Assembly: GCA_900770295.1 (NCBI GenBank)
Contig: CAAGJQ010000167.1
Span: 1 to 26,459, forward strand
Length of the DNA stretch: 26,459 nucleotides
Direction: 5' to 3'
DNA from: an uncultured Oscillibacter sp.
GTDB taxonomy: Bacteria; Bacillota; Clostridia; Oscillospirales; Oscillospiraceae
Made by a program: the position numbers and the translations under genes
In this document: positions 14,083 to 22,001 of the stretch, one piece after another
Layout of the letters: every line of letters begins with the position of its first letter
Numbering within the stretch: position 1 is the stretch's first letter
The notes under the pieces: model-generated
The model's database searches: none
Seen by the model: only the letters and a program-made list of their open reading frames with translations
What the model was told of the DNA's origin: nothing

Positions 14083-15842
14083 TGAAAAAACTCTGGCCCC
14101 ACGCCAGACCCTACGCCAGGTGGATCGCCGCCGGCGTGGTGTGCAGCGCGTCGGAGGCCATTTTTGAACTGCTGATCCCGCTGGTGATGAGCGACATCGT
14201 GGATGTGGGCATCGCCACCGGCGACCAGACCTATATCATGGGAAAGGGCCTGCTGATGGTGGTGATGGCCCTGATCTCCCTGTCCTTCGGCCTGGGCGCC
14301 GCTGTCTGCTCCTCCGTGGCCGGCCAGGGCTTCGGCGCCAATTTACGCCGGGCGGAGTACGACCACATCCAGGAGTATGCCTTCTCCAACATTGAGAAGT
14401 TCTCCACGGCCTCTCTGGTCACCCGCCTGACCAACGACGTGAACAACATGCAGATGACCCTGATGATGGGCATGCGGCTGCTGGTGCGGGCGCCGGTGAT
14501 GCTGATCGCCGCCCTGTTCCTGTCCATCCGCATCAGCTATCAGCTGAGCAACGTGTTCCTGGTGGCGCTGCCGCTTCTGATCATCATGGTGGTTGTCATC
14601 CTGACCAGGGTGAGCCCGCTGTTCCGGTCCCTGCAGGAGAAGACGGATGCCCTGAACCTGGTGGTCCAGGAGAACCTGACCGGAATCCGGGTGGTGAAGT
14701 CCTTCGTCCGGGAGGACTATGAGGAGGAGAAATTCGCCAAGCGCAACAGCGCTTTGAAAGCCACCTCGGAAAAGGCCTTCGGCACGGTGGTCATCAACAT
14801 GCCCATCATGATGCTGATCATCTACGGCACCATCATCGCCGTCATGTGGTTCGGCGGCAAGATGGTCTACGCCGGGACCCTGGAGGCCGGCAAGCTCATC
14901 ACCTTCTTCACCTATATCACCCAGATCATGATGTCCCTGATGATGGTCTCCATGATCTTCATGATGCTGACCCGGTCCGTGGCCTGCGCCAGGCGGATCG
15001 TGGAGGTGCTGGACGAGACGCCCGCCATTACGGATGACGGGGCGGAGACCGACGTGGACGCAGAGGGCCGCAAGACCCCCGCCGCCGTGGCGGACGGCAG
15101 CATCGACTTCGACCACGCGTCCTTCAAGTACGATCCGGAGAGCCCGGAGTGGATTCTGAACGACATCACGCTCCACATCCGGTCCGGCCAGACCGTGGGC
15201 ATCCTGGGCGGCACCGGCAGCGCCAAGACCACGCTGGTGTCCCTGATCCCCCGGCTGTACGAGGCCACGGAGGGCACGGTCTCCGTGGGCGGCAGGCCGG
15301 TGAAGGCCTACACCATGGAGCACCTGCGGGACGCGGTGTCCGTGGTGCTGCAAAAGAACACCCTGTTCTCCGGCACCATCCGGGAGAACCTGCTCTGGGG
15401 CGACCCCCATGCCTCGGAGGAGGAGCTGTGGGCGGCCTGCCGGGCGGCCTGCGCCGACGAGTTCCTGGAGCGGATGCCCGACGGCCTGGACACCGACCTG
15501 GGCCAGGGGGGCGTCAACGTCTCCGGCGGCCAGAAGCAGCGGCTGTGCATCGCCCGGGCCATTTTGAAAAAGCCCCGGGTCCTGATCCTGGACGACTCCA
15601 CCAGCGCTGTGGACACCGCCACCGACGCCAAAATTCGTCAGGCCTTCGCCAATGAGCTGAAAGACACCACCAAGATCATCATTGCCCAGCGGGTGACGTC
15701 CATCTGTGAGGCGGACCTGATCCTGGTGATGGACGGCGGCCGGGTGGTGGCCCAGGGGACCCATGAGGAATTGATGGAGAACTGTGAGATTTACCGTGAC
15801 GTGTACCAGTCCCAGCAGGAAGGAGTGAGCATCGGTGGCTGA
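14079..15842 (+). CDS. Heterodimeric ABC exporter subunit with degenerate ATP site
   Basis: A 587-residue half-transporter: six membrane helices (about 1-300), then a nucleotide-binding domain. Walker A is GGTGSAKT (377-384; the usual GSGK Gly is Ala). Walker B is VLILDD (501-506) with Asp in place of the catalytic Glu, and the switch His is Gln (IAQR, 537). The signature VSGGQ (481-485) is normal. This is the pattern of the TM287/BmrC-type partner that carries the non-hydrolysing site. The start at 14079 overlaps the marR stop by four bases with GAGGAGG upstream. It overlaps the next gene by eight bases. Probable substrates are drugs or amphiphiles. Confidence 0.94.
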   Translation: MMKKLWPHARPYARWIAAGVVCSASEAIFELLIPLVMSDIVDVGIATGDQTYIMGKGLLMVVMALISLSFGLGAAVCSSVAGQGFGANLRRAEYDHIQEYAFSNIEKFSTASLVTRLTNDVNNMQMTLMMGMRLLVRAPVMLIAALFLSIRISYQLSNVFLVALPLLIIMVVVILTRVSPLFRSLQEKTDALNLVVQENLTGIRVVKSFVREDYEEEKFAKRNSALKATSEKAFGTVVINMPIMMLIIYGTIIAVMWFGGKMVYAGTLEAGKLITFFTYITQIMMSLMMVSMIFMMLTRSVACARRIVEVLDETPAITDDGAETDVDAEGRKTPAAVADGSIDFDHASFKYDPESPEWILNDITLHIRSGQTVGILGGTGSAKTTLVSLIPRLYEATEGTVSVGGRPVKAYTMEHLRDAVSVVLQKNTLFSGTIRENLLWGDPHASEEELWAACRAACADEFLERMPDGLDTDLGQGGVNVSGGQKQRLCIARAILKKPRVLILDDSTSAVDTATDAKIRQAFANELKDTTKIIIAQRVTSICEADLILVMDGGRVVAQGTHEELMENCEIYRDVYQSQQEGVSIGG

Positions 15843-17742
15843 ACAGAAGAACATGCCCCCCATGGGGCCCGGCCCCCGCGGCCCCGGACATGGACCCGGC
15901 GGTCCCAGAGGCGGCTTCCGCAAGCCCAAGGACCTGTGGGGCACTTTGGGGAAGCTGATGCACTATCTGGGCCGGTATAAGGCCCACCTGGTCGTGGTGG
16001 TGTTCCTGCTGGTCATCAGCTCCGCCTGCACCGTGGGCGGCTCCTACCTGATCAAGCCCCTCATCAACGACTATATCCTGCCCGGCGATTTCACGGGCCT
16101 GGCCAGAATGCTGTGCGTCATGGCGGCGGTGTATATCGTGGGCGCCGCCTGCTCCTTCGGCTATGCCCGCATCATGGTCCACGTGTCCCAGAACACCGTG
16201 GCGAGGATTCGCGCCGACCTGTTCGAGAAGATGCAGAAGCTGCCCCTGAAATACTTCGACACCCACACCCACGGCGAGCTGATGAGCCGCTACACCAACG
16301 ACATCGAGACGGTGTCCGAGGCTCTGAACAACAGCTTCGGCAGCCTGATCTCCTGCTCGCTGAACTTCACCGGCACCATCGTCATGATGATCGTCCTCAG
16401 CCCCGTGCTGACGCTGATCACCTTTGCCATGCTGGCGGTGATGCTGGTGGTGGTCAAGACCATCGGCGGCCGCAGCCGCCGGTACTTCGCGGCCCAGCAG
16501 AAGGCCCTGGGCGAGGTCAACGGCTATATCGAGGAGATGATCGAGGGCCAGAAGGTCATCAAGGTCTTTAACCACGAGACCGCCGCCAAGGAGGGCTTCT
16601 ACCAGCGCAACGAGGCCTACCGCCAGGCGGGCACCCGGGCCCAGATCTACGGCGGCGCCATGATGCCGGCCATGGGCAACCTCAGCCATATCAACTACGC
16701 AATCACCTGCTGCGTGGGCGGATTGCTGGCCATCCGCAGCGGCGATCTGGGCGGTCTGGCCGCGTTTTTGCAGTACACCCGGCAGGTCAGCCAGCCCATC
16801 ACGCAGATCTCCCAGCAGGTGAACACCATCCTCTCCGCCGTGGCCGGCGCTGAGCGGGTGTTCGAGGTCATGGAGGCCCAGCCGGAGCCGGACCAGGGCA
16901 AGGTCCAGCTGGTGCGGGTCACGGAGGACCGGGACGGCCGCATGACGGAGGCCGGCTTCGACACCGGCGCCTGGGCCTGGAAGCGCCCGGACGGGGAACT
17001 GGTGCCCCTCCGGGGCGACGTGCGGTTTGACCATGTGGTGTTCGGCTACGACGACCGGAAGATCGTCCTTCAGGACATCTCTCTGTTCGCCAAGCCCGGC
17101 CAGAAGATCGCCTTCGTGGGCTCCACCGGCGCGGGCAAGACCACCATCACCAGCCTGATCAACCGGTTCTACGAGATCCAGAGCGGCACCATCACCTATG
17201 ACGGCATCGACGTGCGGGACATCGGGAAGGACTCCCTGCGCCGGTCCCTGGGCGTGGTGCTCCAGGACACCCACCTGTTCACCGGCACGGTGGCGGACAA
17301 CATCCGCTACGGCCGCCTGGACGCCACCGACGAGGAGGTCCGGGCCGCCGCCCAGCTGGCGGGGGCGGACACCTTCATCCGGCACCTGCCCCACGGCTAC
17401 GACACCGTCCTCTCCGGCGACGGCGGCAACCTGAGCCAGGGCGAGCGGCAGCTTTTAAACATCGCCCGGGCGGCCTGCGCCAACCCGCCGGTGCTGATTC
17501 TGGATGAGGCCACCAGCTCCATCGACACCCGGACGGAGAAGATCATCGAAAAGGGCATGGACCGGCTGATGGCGGGCCGCACCGTGTTCGTCATCGCCCA
17601 CCGGCTCAGCACGGTCCGCAACGCCAAGGCCATCATGGTCCTGGAGCAGGGCCAGATCATCGAGCGGGGCGACCATGACGACCTGATCGCCCAGCACGGC
17701 AGATACTATCAGCTGTATACCGGTCAGCTGGAACTGGATTAA
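15835..17742 (+). CDS. Heterodimeric ABC exporter subunit with catalytic ATP site
   Basis: A 635-residue half-transporter and partner of the preceding gene. A cytosolic Pro/Gly/Met-rich tail (residues 7-27) precedes six membrane helices. A ~40-residue insertion (about 350-395, with GAWAWKRPDGEL) lies before the nucleotide-binding domain. Walker A GSTGAGKT (429-436), Walker B VLILDE (553-558) and switch IAHR (His590) are consensus, while the signature is LSQGE (533-537) instead of LSGGQ. In the dimer its Walker motifs pair with the SGGQ of the first subunit to give one working site. It starts with GTG at 15835, nine bases after AAGGAG. A terminator follows. Confidence 0.94.
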   Translation: MAEQKNMPPMGPGPRGPGHGPGGPRGGFRKPKDLWGTLGKLMHYLGRYKAHLVVVVFLLVISSACTVGGSYLIKPLINDYILPGDFTGLARMLCVMAAVYIVGAACSFGYARIMVHVSQNTVARIRADLFEKMQKLPLKYFDTHTHGELMSRYTNDIETVSEALNNSFGSLISCSLNFTGTIVMMIVLSPVLTLITFAMLAVMLVVVKTIGGRSRRYFAAQQKALGEVNGYIEEMIEGQKVIKVFNHETAAKEGFYQRNEAYRQAGTRAQIYGGAMMPAMGNLSHINYAITCCVGGLLAIRSGDLGGLAAFLQYTRQVSQPITQISQQVNTILSAVAGAERVFEVMEAQPEPDQGKVQLVRVTEDRDGRMTEAGFDTGAWAWKRPDGELVPLRGDVRFDHVVFGYDDRKIVLQDISLFAKPGQKIAFVGSTGAGKTTITSLINRFYEIQSGTITYDGIDVRDIGKDSLRRSLGVVLQDTHLFTGTVADNIRYGRLDATDEEVRAAAQLAGADTFIRHLPHGYDTVLSGDGGNLSQGERQLLNIARAACANPPVLILDEATSSIDTRTEKIIEKGMDRLMAGRTVFVIAHRLSTVRNAKAIMVLEQGQIIERGDHDDLIAQHGRYYQLYTGQLELD

Positions 17743-17757
17743 AACGCGGTAAAACAG

Positions 17758-17786
17758 AGCGCCCGGACTTGTGTCCGGGCGCTTTT
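17758..17786 (+). terminator. Intrinsic terminator of the ABC exporter operon
   Basis: Stem GCGCCCGGAC (17759-17768) with GTCCGGGCGC (17773-17782), loop TTGT, followed by four T. On the opposite strand the hairpin is followed by CTGTTTTA and may act weakly for transcripts from the right. Confidence 0.85.
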
Positions 17787-18242
17787 GACAGTTGTAGTTT
17801 CACTCCTCGTGCCCACAGGTGGATCGTGAAAGCAGCTCTGGCCGAGGAGCGTTTTGGCCGGTTCCTCCAATGCGTGGAAAAGGCGGAACAGATCGTGACG
17901 CGGCCGTATTCGCCGGTCAGAACGGCGGCGAGGCAGAGGACTCTCCCCAGTCCACCGGTCCCTGATTTTTGGACAGGCCCGCCTGCAATTCCCGGAGGGC
18001 GGCGTGGGGGCCTCGCTGCGCAGACTGCCGCTGGTGACATCCACGCAGGGCACCCAGGGCCTCCGGGAAAAGCCCCCGCTCCGTTCGCTCCCTGTGGGAT
18101 GCACTGGCGAATGGCCATGGGGCAGACCTCTTTCGGACCCGGTGCAGCGAAAGCGGTGCGATTTGGGCAGCCGGCCGGGCGGCGTCACACTGCCAGCCCA
18201 CATTGGCCGGCGAAGAACTGGACCCGTGGGACCGCAATGGCT
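17787..18242. other. Gene-free stretch, possible decayed coding sequence
   Basis: No frame has a ribosome binding site or a recognisable domain. On the minus strand, segments with coding-like third-position GC occur in different frames: a stretch ending near 17917 with FPEALGALRG and LRELQAGLSKNQGPVDW, then in another frame LTGEYGRVTICSAFSTHWRN near 17830-17915. That fits a frameshifted remnant, but I cannot name a family. I looked for RNase P RNA, tmRNA, SRP RNA and tRNA signatures and saw none. An unrecognised RNA or dispersed repeat is equally possible. Confidence 0.3.
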
Positions 18243-18764
18243 TCAAAGAGCCTTTTCGTAACAGTTCAAAATCTCATGGACGAAGCCCTGGAAGAAAAAC
18301 TCAGTGGCTCCGGCGAACCGGTAGCCCAGAGCGGGATACATCCGGTTGGCGGGGAGGTTGTGCTCCCAGGTGTCCAGCCGCATGACGGTCCGGCCCTGGC
18401 GGCGGGCCTCCTCCTCGCAGAAGGCCACCATCCGCCGGGCCAACCCCCGGCCTGCCTGGGCGGGGTGGATGCAGAGGGTGTGGATGACACCCACCTGGTC
18501 CCGCTCCGCCGGGAGCGTCCAGGGAATGTCGCCGTACTCCGGCAGCTGGACGGCGTTGAGGTTCACCACGCCCCAGAGGAGACCGGCGTCCTCTCCCACG
18601 TACAGGGTGCCATCGTCCAGAGCCTGCCGGGCGGTGTCGACAGTGGGATATTTGCCCCGCTGCCAGTTGGTGTAGACAGGGCCGCCGCTCTCCTCCCGGG
18701 TCAGAATGGCGTCGTAGATCTCCGCGATGGCGGGAAGGTCGGCTGCGGAGGCAAGGCGGATCAT
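18243..18764 (-). CDS. GNAT-family N-acetyltransferase
   Basis: A 173-residue protein of the GCN5-related fold. IRLASAADLPAIAEIYDAIL forms the first strand and helices, VGVIHTLCIHPAQAGRGLARRMVAFCEEEA carries the acetyl-CoA motif (Q-x-G-R-G-x-A form), and LDTWEHNLPANRMYPALGYRFAG is the typical C-terminal N-x-x-A-x-x-x-Y-x-x-x-G-Y/F motif. The substrate is unknown. Of three clustered ATG codons I choose 18764, which has AAAGGATG about six bases upstream; the ATG at 18773 overlaps that site. It lies 51 bp after ftsH, just beyond the ftsH terminator, so it may depend on read-through. Confidence 0.88.
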   Translation of the reverse strand: MIRLASAADLPAIAEIYDAILTREESGGPVYTNWQRGKYPTVDTARQALDDGTLYVGEDAGLLWGVVNLNAVQLPEYGDIPWTLPAERDQVGVIHTLCIHPAQAGRGLARRMVAFCEEEARRQGRTVMRLDTWEHNLPANRMYPALGYRFAGATEFFFQGFVHEILNCYEKAL

Positions 18765-18779
18765 GTGTATCATCCTTTC

Positions 18780-18809
18780 AAAAAAGGCGCGCCGTGCGGC
18801 GCGCCTTTT
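18780..18809 (-). terminator. Terminator after ftsH
   Basis: A 12-bp stem AAAAGGCGCGCC / GGCGCGCCTTTT (18782-18793, 18798-18809), loop GTGC. On the minus strand it is followed by six T (18785-18780). The T-run is three bases from the ribosome binding site of the acetyltransferase gene. Confidence 0.85.
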
Positions 18810-18815
18810 CACGAT

Positions 18816-21005
18816 TTATTGGGGTTCTTCCCCGTCGGGAGCGCTCTCATCGGGAGCTTCCTCCGACGGCTTCTGCTCTTCGGAGGGCTCCTCCGGGGCC
18901 TCGATCTTCTGGGAGATCATATGGACCTTCCTGGCGGCGGGCTCGATGACCTCCGGGGAGGAGGGGCGGAAGCCGCCGTTCTGGGACCGGGTGGAGGCGT
19001 AGGGGTTCTCCACCAGTTCGGGGTCCCGGCCCTCGATGATGGCCACCATCTCGGCGCCGGTGATGGTCTCCTTCTCCATCAGGTAGGCCACTACCTTGTC
19101 CATGTCCTCCCGGTTGTTCCGGATGACCTCCACGGCCTCCTGGTAGCACTTGTCCAGAATTTCCTTCACCGCCTGGTCCATCCGGGCGGCGGTGTCCTGA
19201 GCGCAGTCCATACCGTAGCCGCCGTCCAGATACTGGTTCCGGCGGGAGGCAAGGGCCATCATGCCGAACTCGTCGCTCATGCCGAACATGGCTACCATGT
19301 TCCTCGCCACGTTGGTGGCGTCCTGGATGTCCTGGGACGCGCCGTTGGTCATGGTGTTCATGACCACTTCCTCGGCGGCGCGGCCGCCCATGGAGACGGT
19401 GATTTTCGCCATCAGCTCGTCCTTGGTGCGCAGCTCCGTCTTGTCCTCTTCGGGCATCAGCAGGGTGTAGCCCAGGGAGCCCTGGGTGTGGGGGACAATG
19501 GTGATCTTCTGCACCGGCTCGGTGTTTTTCTGCTTGTAGGCCACCATGGCGTGGCCCACCTCATGATAGGCCACCAGCTTCTTCTCAAACTCGGTGAGGA
19601 CGCTGCCCTTTTTCTCCGTGCCGGCGATGACCAGTTCGAAGGCGGCCAGCAGGTCCTCCTGGGTCACCAGCTTGCGGCCCTTGCGGACGGCCCGCAGCGC
19701 GGCCTCGTTGACGAGGTTGGCAAGGTCGGCGCCCACGCAGCCGGCGGTGGCCAGAGCGACTTTTTTCAGGTCCACGTCCTCCGCCAGCTTGATGTTCCGG
19801 GTGTGGACCTGGAGGGTGGCGATACGGCCTGCCAGATTGGGCCGGTCGATGGTGATGCGGCGGTCGAACCGGCCGGGGCGCAGCAGGGCCTGGTCCAGGA
19901 CCTCGGGCCGGTTGGTGGCGGCCAGCAGGATGACGCCCTTGGTGGGGTCGAAGCCGTCCATCTCCGCCAGCAGCTGGTTCAGGGTCTGCTCCCGCTCATC
20001 GTTGCCGCCCATGCGGTTGTCACGGGACTTGCCGATGGTGTCGATCTCGTCAATGAACACGATGCAGGGAGCCACTTTGCTGGCCTCCTTGAACAGGTCG
20101 CGGACACGGGATGCGCCCACGCCCACGAACATCTCCACGAAGTCGGAGCCGGAGATGGAGAAGAAGGGCACGTTGGCCTCGCCGGCCACAGCCTTGGCCA
20201 GCAGCGTCTTGCCGGTGCCCGGAGGGCCTACCAGCAACGCACCCTTGGGCAGCTTCGCGCCGATCTCCGTGTACTTCTGGGGGTTGTGCAAAAAGTCGAT
20301 GATCTCCGTCAGGGACTCCTTGGCCTCGTCCTGACCGGCCACGTCCCGGAAGGTGACGCCGGTGGATTTCTCCATATACACCTTGGCGTTGGCCTTGCCC
20401 ACGCCGCCGATGCCGCCCATGCCGCCCATGCCTTTTTTCGCCATGATGCTCATGATGACGGAGAAGATCAGCATGATGATCAGGAAGGGCAGAATGAAGT
20501 TCACAAAGAACACCATAATGGGACTGGTGGGAGCCTGATAGTCCTTGTTGATGGCGATGCTGGGGTCATTTTCCTGCAAGAACGCCACCACTGCGTCGTT
20601 GGATTCGATCTGCACGGTGAAGAGCTCCAGGGAGATCTGCTGTCCCTTGCCAACAGGGCCCTGGAACGTATAGACCGGGTTGCCGTCCGCGTCCGTCTCC
20701 TTGACGTACTGCATGCCGTCCTCATCGGTGTATACATAACCGTCCCTGGGGGTGATGATGAGGATGTCCTCGTCCGTGTCGAAGTCCACGGCGGCGACCT
20801 CGCCGGCTTTGACCATCTCCTGGAAATCACTGTATTCGATCACCACGGAGGAGGAAGAGTGGCCGGCGCTGGTCATGTAGCTGCTGGCGTAGCTGAAGAT
20901 GATCGTCAGCATCAGGGCCCAGCACACAAGAGAGAGCACACCCCGCAGATTGCCGTTGTTTTTGCCGCCGTCCGGCTTCTTTTTCTTGTTGTTTTTTTGG
21001 TCCAT
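18816..21005 (-). CDS. ftsH: ATP-dependent zinc metalloprotease FtsH
   Basis: Membrane-bound AAA+ protease that extracts and degrades membrane and short-lived soluble proteins as a hexamer. The 729-residue protein has a basic Lys/Asn-rich start, TM1 (about 21-44), an extracytoplasmic domain (to ~160), TM2 (about 163-188) and a Gly/Met linker (GMGGMGGIGG). Walker A is GPPGTGKT (260-267), Walker B IVFIDE (315-320) and the second region of homology ATNRPEVLDQALLRPGRFDRR. The zinc motif is HEVGH (481-485), with the third ligand Asp in GASQDIQDAT. The tail of ~90 residues is Pro/Glu/Ser-rich and longer than in Bacillus. The start at 21005 follows AAAGGAG by nine bases. Confidence 0.97.
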   Translation of the reverse strand: MDQKNNKKKKPDGGKNNGNLRGVLSLVCWALMLTIIFSYASSYMTSAGHSSSSVVIEYSDFQEMVKAGEVAAVDFDTDEDILIITPRDGYVYTDEDGMQYVKETDADGNPVYTFQGPVGKGQQISLELFTVQIESNDAVVAFLQENDPSIAINKDYQAPTSPIMVFFVNFILPFLIIMLIFSVIMSIMAKKGMGGMGGIGGVGKANAKVYMEKSTGVTFRDVAGQDEAKESLTEIIDFLHNPQKYTEIGAKLPKGALLVGPPGTGKTLLAKAVAGEANVPFFSISGSDFVEMFVGVGASRVRDLFKEASKVAPCIVFIDEIDTIGKSRDNRMGGNDEREQTLNQLLAEMDGFDPTKGVILLAATNRPEVLDQALLRPGRFDRRITIDRPNLAGRIATLQVHTRNIKLAEDVDLKKVALATAGCVGADLANLVNEAALRAVRKGRKLVTQEDLLAAFELVIAGTEKKGSVLTEFEKKLVAYHEVGHAMVAYKQKNTEPVQKITIVPHTQGSLGYTLLMPEEDKTELRTKDELMAKITVSMGGRAAEEVVMNTMTNGASQDIQDATNVARNMVAMFGMSDEFGMMALASRRNQYLDGGYGMDCAQDTAARMDQAVKEILDKCYQEAVEVIRNNREDMDKVVAYLMEKETITGAEMVAIIEGRDPELVENPYASTRSQNGGFRPSSPEVIEPAARKVHMISQKIEAPEEPSEEQKPSEEAPDESAPDGEEPQ

Positions 21006-21050
21006 GTATCGAAACTCCTTTCGGGAAGACCGCCATTTCGCTTTCAAGGA

Positions 21051-21079
21051 AGTATATCACAGAAGATTCCCGACCTCAA
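21051..21079 (-). promoter_or_regulatory. Promoter of ftsH
   Basis: On the minus strand TTGAGG (21079-21074), a 17-base spacer and TATACT (21056-21051), giving a leader of about 40 nt. Confidence 0.65.
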
Positions 21080-21142
21080 GGACGAGCCGGCGTTTTTTCA
21101 TGAAGTTTCTGTAAATTCATGCTTTATTGTATCCGTCTTGTA

Positions 21143-21151
21143 TGGTATACT
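21143..21151 (+). promoter_or_regulatory. Extended -10 promoter of rlmB
   Basis: TGG-TATACT (extended -10, TGN plus hexamer 21146-21151) about 40 bp before the rlmB start, with only weak T-rich sequence (TTTATT, 21123-21128) at the -35 position. Confidence 0.55.
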
Positions 21152-21191
21152 ATGACGGATATACGAAAAAACTTCGCCGGAGGAAGCACCT

Positions 21192-21962
21192 ATGGATGAA
21201 CAGAAGAAAAACAGCCTGACCGCCGAGGCGGACGGCGTCATCGAGGGCCGCAACGCCGTCATCGAGGCCCTGCGGGCGGGAGAGACAATTGACAAGATTT
21301 ACCTGCAAAAGGGGGAGACGGACAAGACCCTGGGGCACATCGCCTCCAAGGCCCGGGCCGCCGGCATCGTGGTGGTGGAGGCGGACAAGCGGAAGCTGGA
21401 CGGCATGAGCCGCACCCACGCCCATCAGGGCGTCATCGCCCTGGCGGCGGTGCGGGAGTACGTCAGCGTGGAGAGCATCCTCCAGGCGGCGGCGGATAAG
21501 GGGGAGCCCCCCCTTATCGTGGTCTGCGACGAGATCTCCGACCCCCACAACCTGGGCGCCATCATCCGCACCGCCGAGTGCGCCGGCGCCCATGGCGTCA
21601 TCATCCCCAAGCGCCGCAGCGCGGGACTGACCGCCGTGGTGGCCAAGACCTCCGCCGGCGCGGTGGCCCATGTGCCTGTGGCCCGGGTGCCCAACATCCC
21701 GGCGCTGCTGAAGGACCTGAAAAAGCAGGGCGTGTGGGTGTTCGGCACAGCGGCGGACGGCACTACAAACCTGTATGACGCCGACCTGAAAGGCCCCGCC
21801 GCCATCGTCATCGGCAGCGAGGGCGACGGCATGACCCGCCTGGCCGCGGAGAACTGTGACTTTCTGGTCAGCATCCCCATGCGGGGAAAGCTGAATTCCC
21901 TGAACGCGTCCGCCGCGGCGGCCATTCTGCTGTACGAGGCGGTGCGCCAGCGGCTGGGATAA
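21192..21962 (+). CDS. rlmB: 23S rRNA (guanosine-2'-O-)-methyltransferase RlmB/TrmH family
   Basis: A 256-residue SPOUT-class RNA ribose methyltransferase, probably modifying Gm2251 of 23S rRNA. The N-terminal substrate-binding domain begins VIEGRNAVIEALRAGETIDKIYL. The three SPOUT motifs are present: motif 1 with DPHNLGAIIRTAE (catalytic Arg), motif 2 with IVIGSEGDGM, and motif 3 with SIPMRGKLNSLNASAAAAI, which forms the SAM-binding trefoil knot. GGAGG lies eight bases before the ATG. It is divergent from ftsH and followed 39 bp later by the P-type-ATPase-like gene, with no terminator between, so the two are probably co-transcribed. Confidence 0.93.
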   Translation: MDEQKKNSLTAEADGVIEGRNAVIEALRAGETIDKIYLQKGETDKTLGHIASKARAAGIVVVEADKRKLDGMSRTHAHQGVIALAAVREYVSVESILQAAADKGEPPLIVVCDEISDPHNLGAIIRTAECAGAHGVIIPKRRSAGLTAVVAKTSAGAVAHVPVARVPNIPALLKDLKKQGVWVFGTAADGTTNLYDADLKGPAAIVIGSEGDGMTRLAAENCDFLVSIPMRGKLNSLNASAAAAILLYEAVRQRLG

Positions 21963-22001
21963 ATGGACCCGGCGTGGAGCGTGAGACAAAAGAGGAACGA
22001 T

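Noticed and set aside
17787..18242. RNase P RNA, tmRNA, SRP RNA or tRNA in the gene-free gap
   Set aside because: None of the conserved core sequences of these RNAs could be found on either strand.
17769..21155. 1128-codon open frame on the plus strand through the 17.8-18.2 kb gap, the acetyltransferase gene and ftsH
   Set aside because: Antisense to two well-supported genes; same GC-driven shadow composition.
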